Shown: piece by piece, positions 63,666 through 64,000 of the stretch
Layout: every line of letters starts with the position of its first letter
How positions within the stretch are numbered: the first letter of the stretch is position 1
NCBI RefSeq assembly: GCF_021462285.1
Contig: NZ_CP082787.1
Coordinates: 434,001 to 498,000, forward strand
DNA: 64,000 bases
Source of the DNA: Serratia entomophila
GTDB lineage: Bacteria > Pseudomonadota > Gammaproteobacteria > Enterobacterales > Enterobacteriaceae
Direction of reading: 5' to 3'
Program-made: the position numbers and the translations under genes
The notes under the pieces: generated by a model
The model's database searches: none
Told to the model about the DNA's origin: nothing
What the model saw: only the letters and a program-made list of their open reading frames with translations

Positions 63666-64000
63666 TTATTCATCACCGGCTTTTAGTGCTTCTGGAGTGT
63701 ATAGCAGAGAGCGGTCGCTACTTAATTTGTAGTCTTCCAACGTCGCTGTATGGGTGTTATTCCAAGTAGCACCGTCATCCTCAGGAGACACTCCGTCAGA
63801 TACACCCAGTGCACGATAACGTTCCAGCTCCCTGATTTCGTGAGTATAAAAACGTTTGTCGATATCGGTGGGCTGCAGTTCCCCCGTTAGGATTTTCTCC
63901 AGACGGTCGATCATCACTTTGTTATCGGGGGATTCGCCAAACCGCCCGGTATGCAGTTTCACCTTGTCCACGTCGGCGCGGTCAATACTGGCGCCTTTCC
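63666..64000 (-). CDS. C-terminal part of a probable polymorphic (contact-dependent) toxin, partial
   Basis: The frame is open to the right edge, so only about the last 110 residues are seen, beginning KGASIDRADVDKVKLHTGRF. The segment with FYTHEIRELERYRALGV and WNNTHTATLEDYKL resembles C-terminal regions of filamentous-haemagglutinin/CdiA-like or Rhs-like proteins. It may be the toxin domain itself or the region that joins it. The following small gene fits an immunity partner. The upstream part must be inspected to name the delivery system. Confidence 0.6.
   Translation of the reverse strand, partial: KGASIDRADVDKVKLHTGRFGESPDNKVMIDRLEKILTGELQPTDIDKRFYTHEIRELERYRALGVSDGVSPEDDGATWNNTHTATLEDYKLSSDRSLLYTPEALKAGDE

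Overview
The window looks like about 64 kb of an Enterobacterales chromosome, most likely Serratia (S. marcescens-like). The coding sequence is GC-rich, the proteins closely resemble E. coli orthologues, and several blocks keep enterobacterial order: treC-treB-treR-mgtA, ridA-pyrI-pyrB-pyrL, argI-rraB, valS-holC-pepA facing lptF-lptG-leuX, ascB-ascF facing ascG, and btsT-yjiX-yjiA. A miaE gene, an Anbu-type proteasome-like operon, a GH20 hexosaminidase and full-length ERIC repeats also fit Serratia. The species call is inference; no 16S or other marker gene is present.

Core layout, left to right. Positions 1-3.8 kb hold the start of a C-P lyase operon read leftward (phnF-G-H-I-J and the first codons of phnK). 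Then come a YraQ-type permease, a RelB/RelE-like toxin-antitoxin pair, and the anaerobic ribonucleotide reductase genes nrdD-nrdG, whose upstream region carries two NrdR boxes exactly 31 bp apart and two perfect DnaA boxes. A LysR regulator faces a flavodoxin-fold quinone/NAD(P)H reductase. The trehalose genes treR-treB-treC lie next to a PhoP-type promoter, an mgtL leader peptide and mgtA. A GH20 hexosaminidase follows, then the four-gene Anbu operon (ATP-grasp, alpha-E, transglutaminase, Anbu). ridA and pyrBI come next, with a complete UTP-sensing leader (pyrL, attenuator and AATTTG start), then an orphan peptide-binding protein, argI with tandem ARG boxes, rraB, miaE and a GMC oxidoreductase. 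An AT-rich acyltransferase is inserted before yjgM, valS, holC, pepA, lptF and lptG.

Accessory region (about 43.2-52.7 kb). Immediately 3' of tRNA-Leu(CAA) (leuX, a known island hotspot) the sequence becomes strikingly AT-rich. It encodes a DNA cytosine-5 methyltransferase, a 991-residue protein with two separate GHKL-type ATPase modules joined by a coiled coil, a translationally coupled protein with a receiver-like N-terminus, and a convergent HNH endonuclease. I read this as a candidate restriction/anti-phage system combining methylation, ATPase signalling and a nuclease; it is the most interesting item in the window. To its right are a small unknown protein with an elaborately structured leader, and a HEXXH metallopeptidase-like gene followed by two related lipoproteins (effector/immunity-like). 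No integrase and no duplicated tRNA end was seen.

Right part. An arbutin/salicin/cellobiose-type operon (ascB, ascF, divergent ascG, two operators), an AraC/MFS divergent pair, yjiA-yjiX-btsT for pyruvate uptake, a small orphan protein, and at the right edge the 3' end of what looks like a polymorphic toxin with a downstream immunity-like gene. Five full ERIC elements and at least one shortened copy are scattered between operons.
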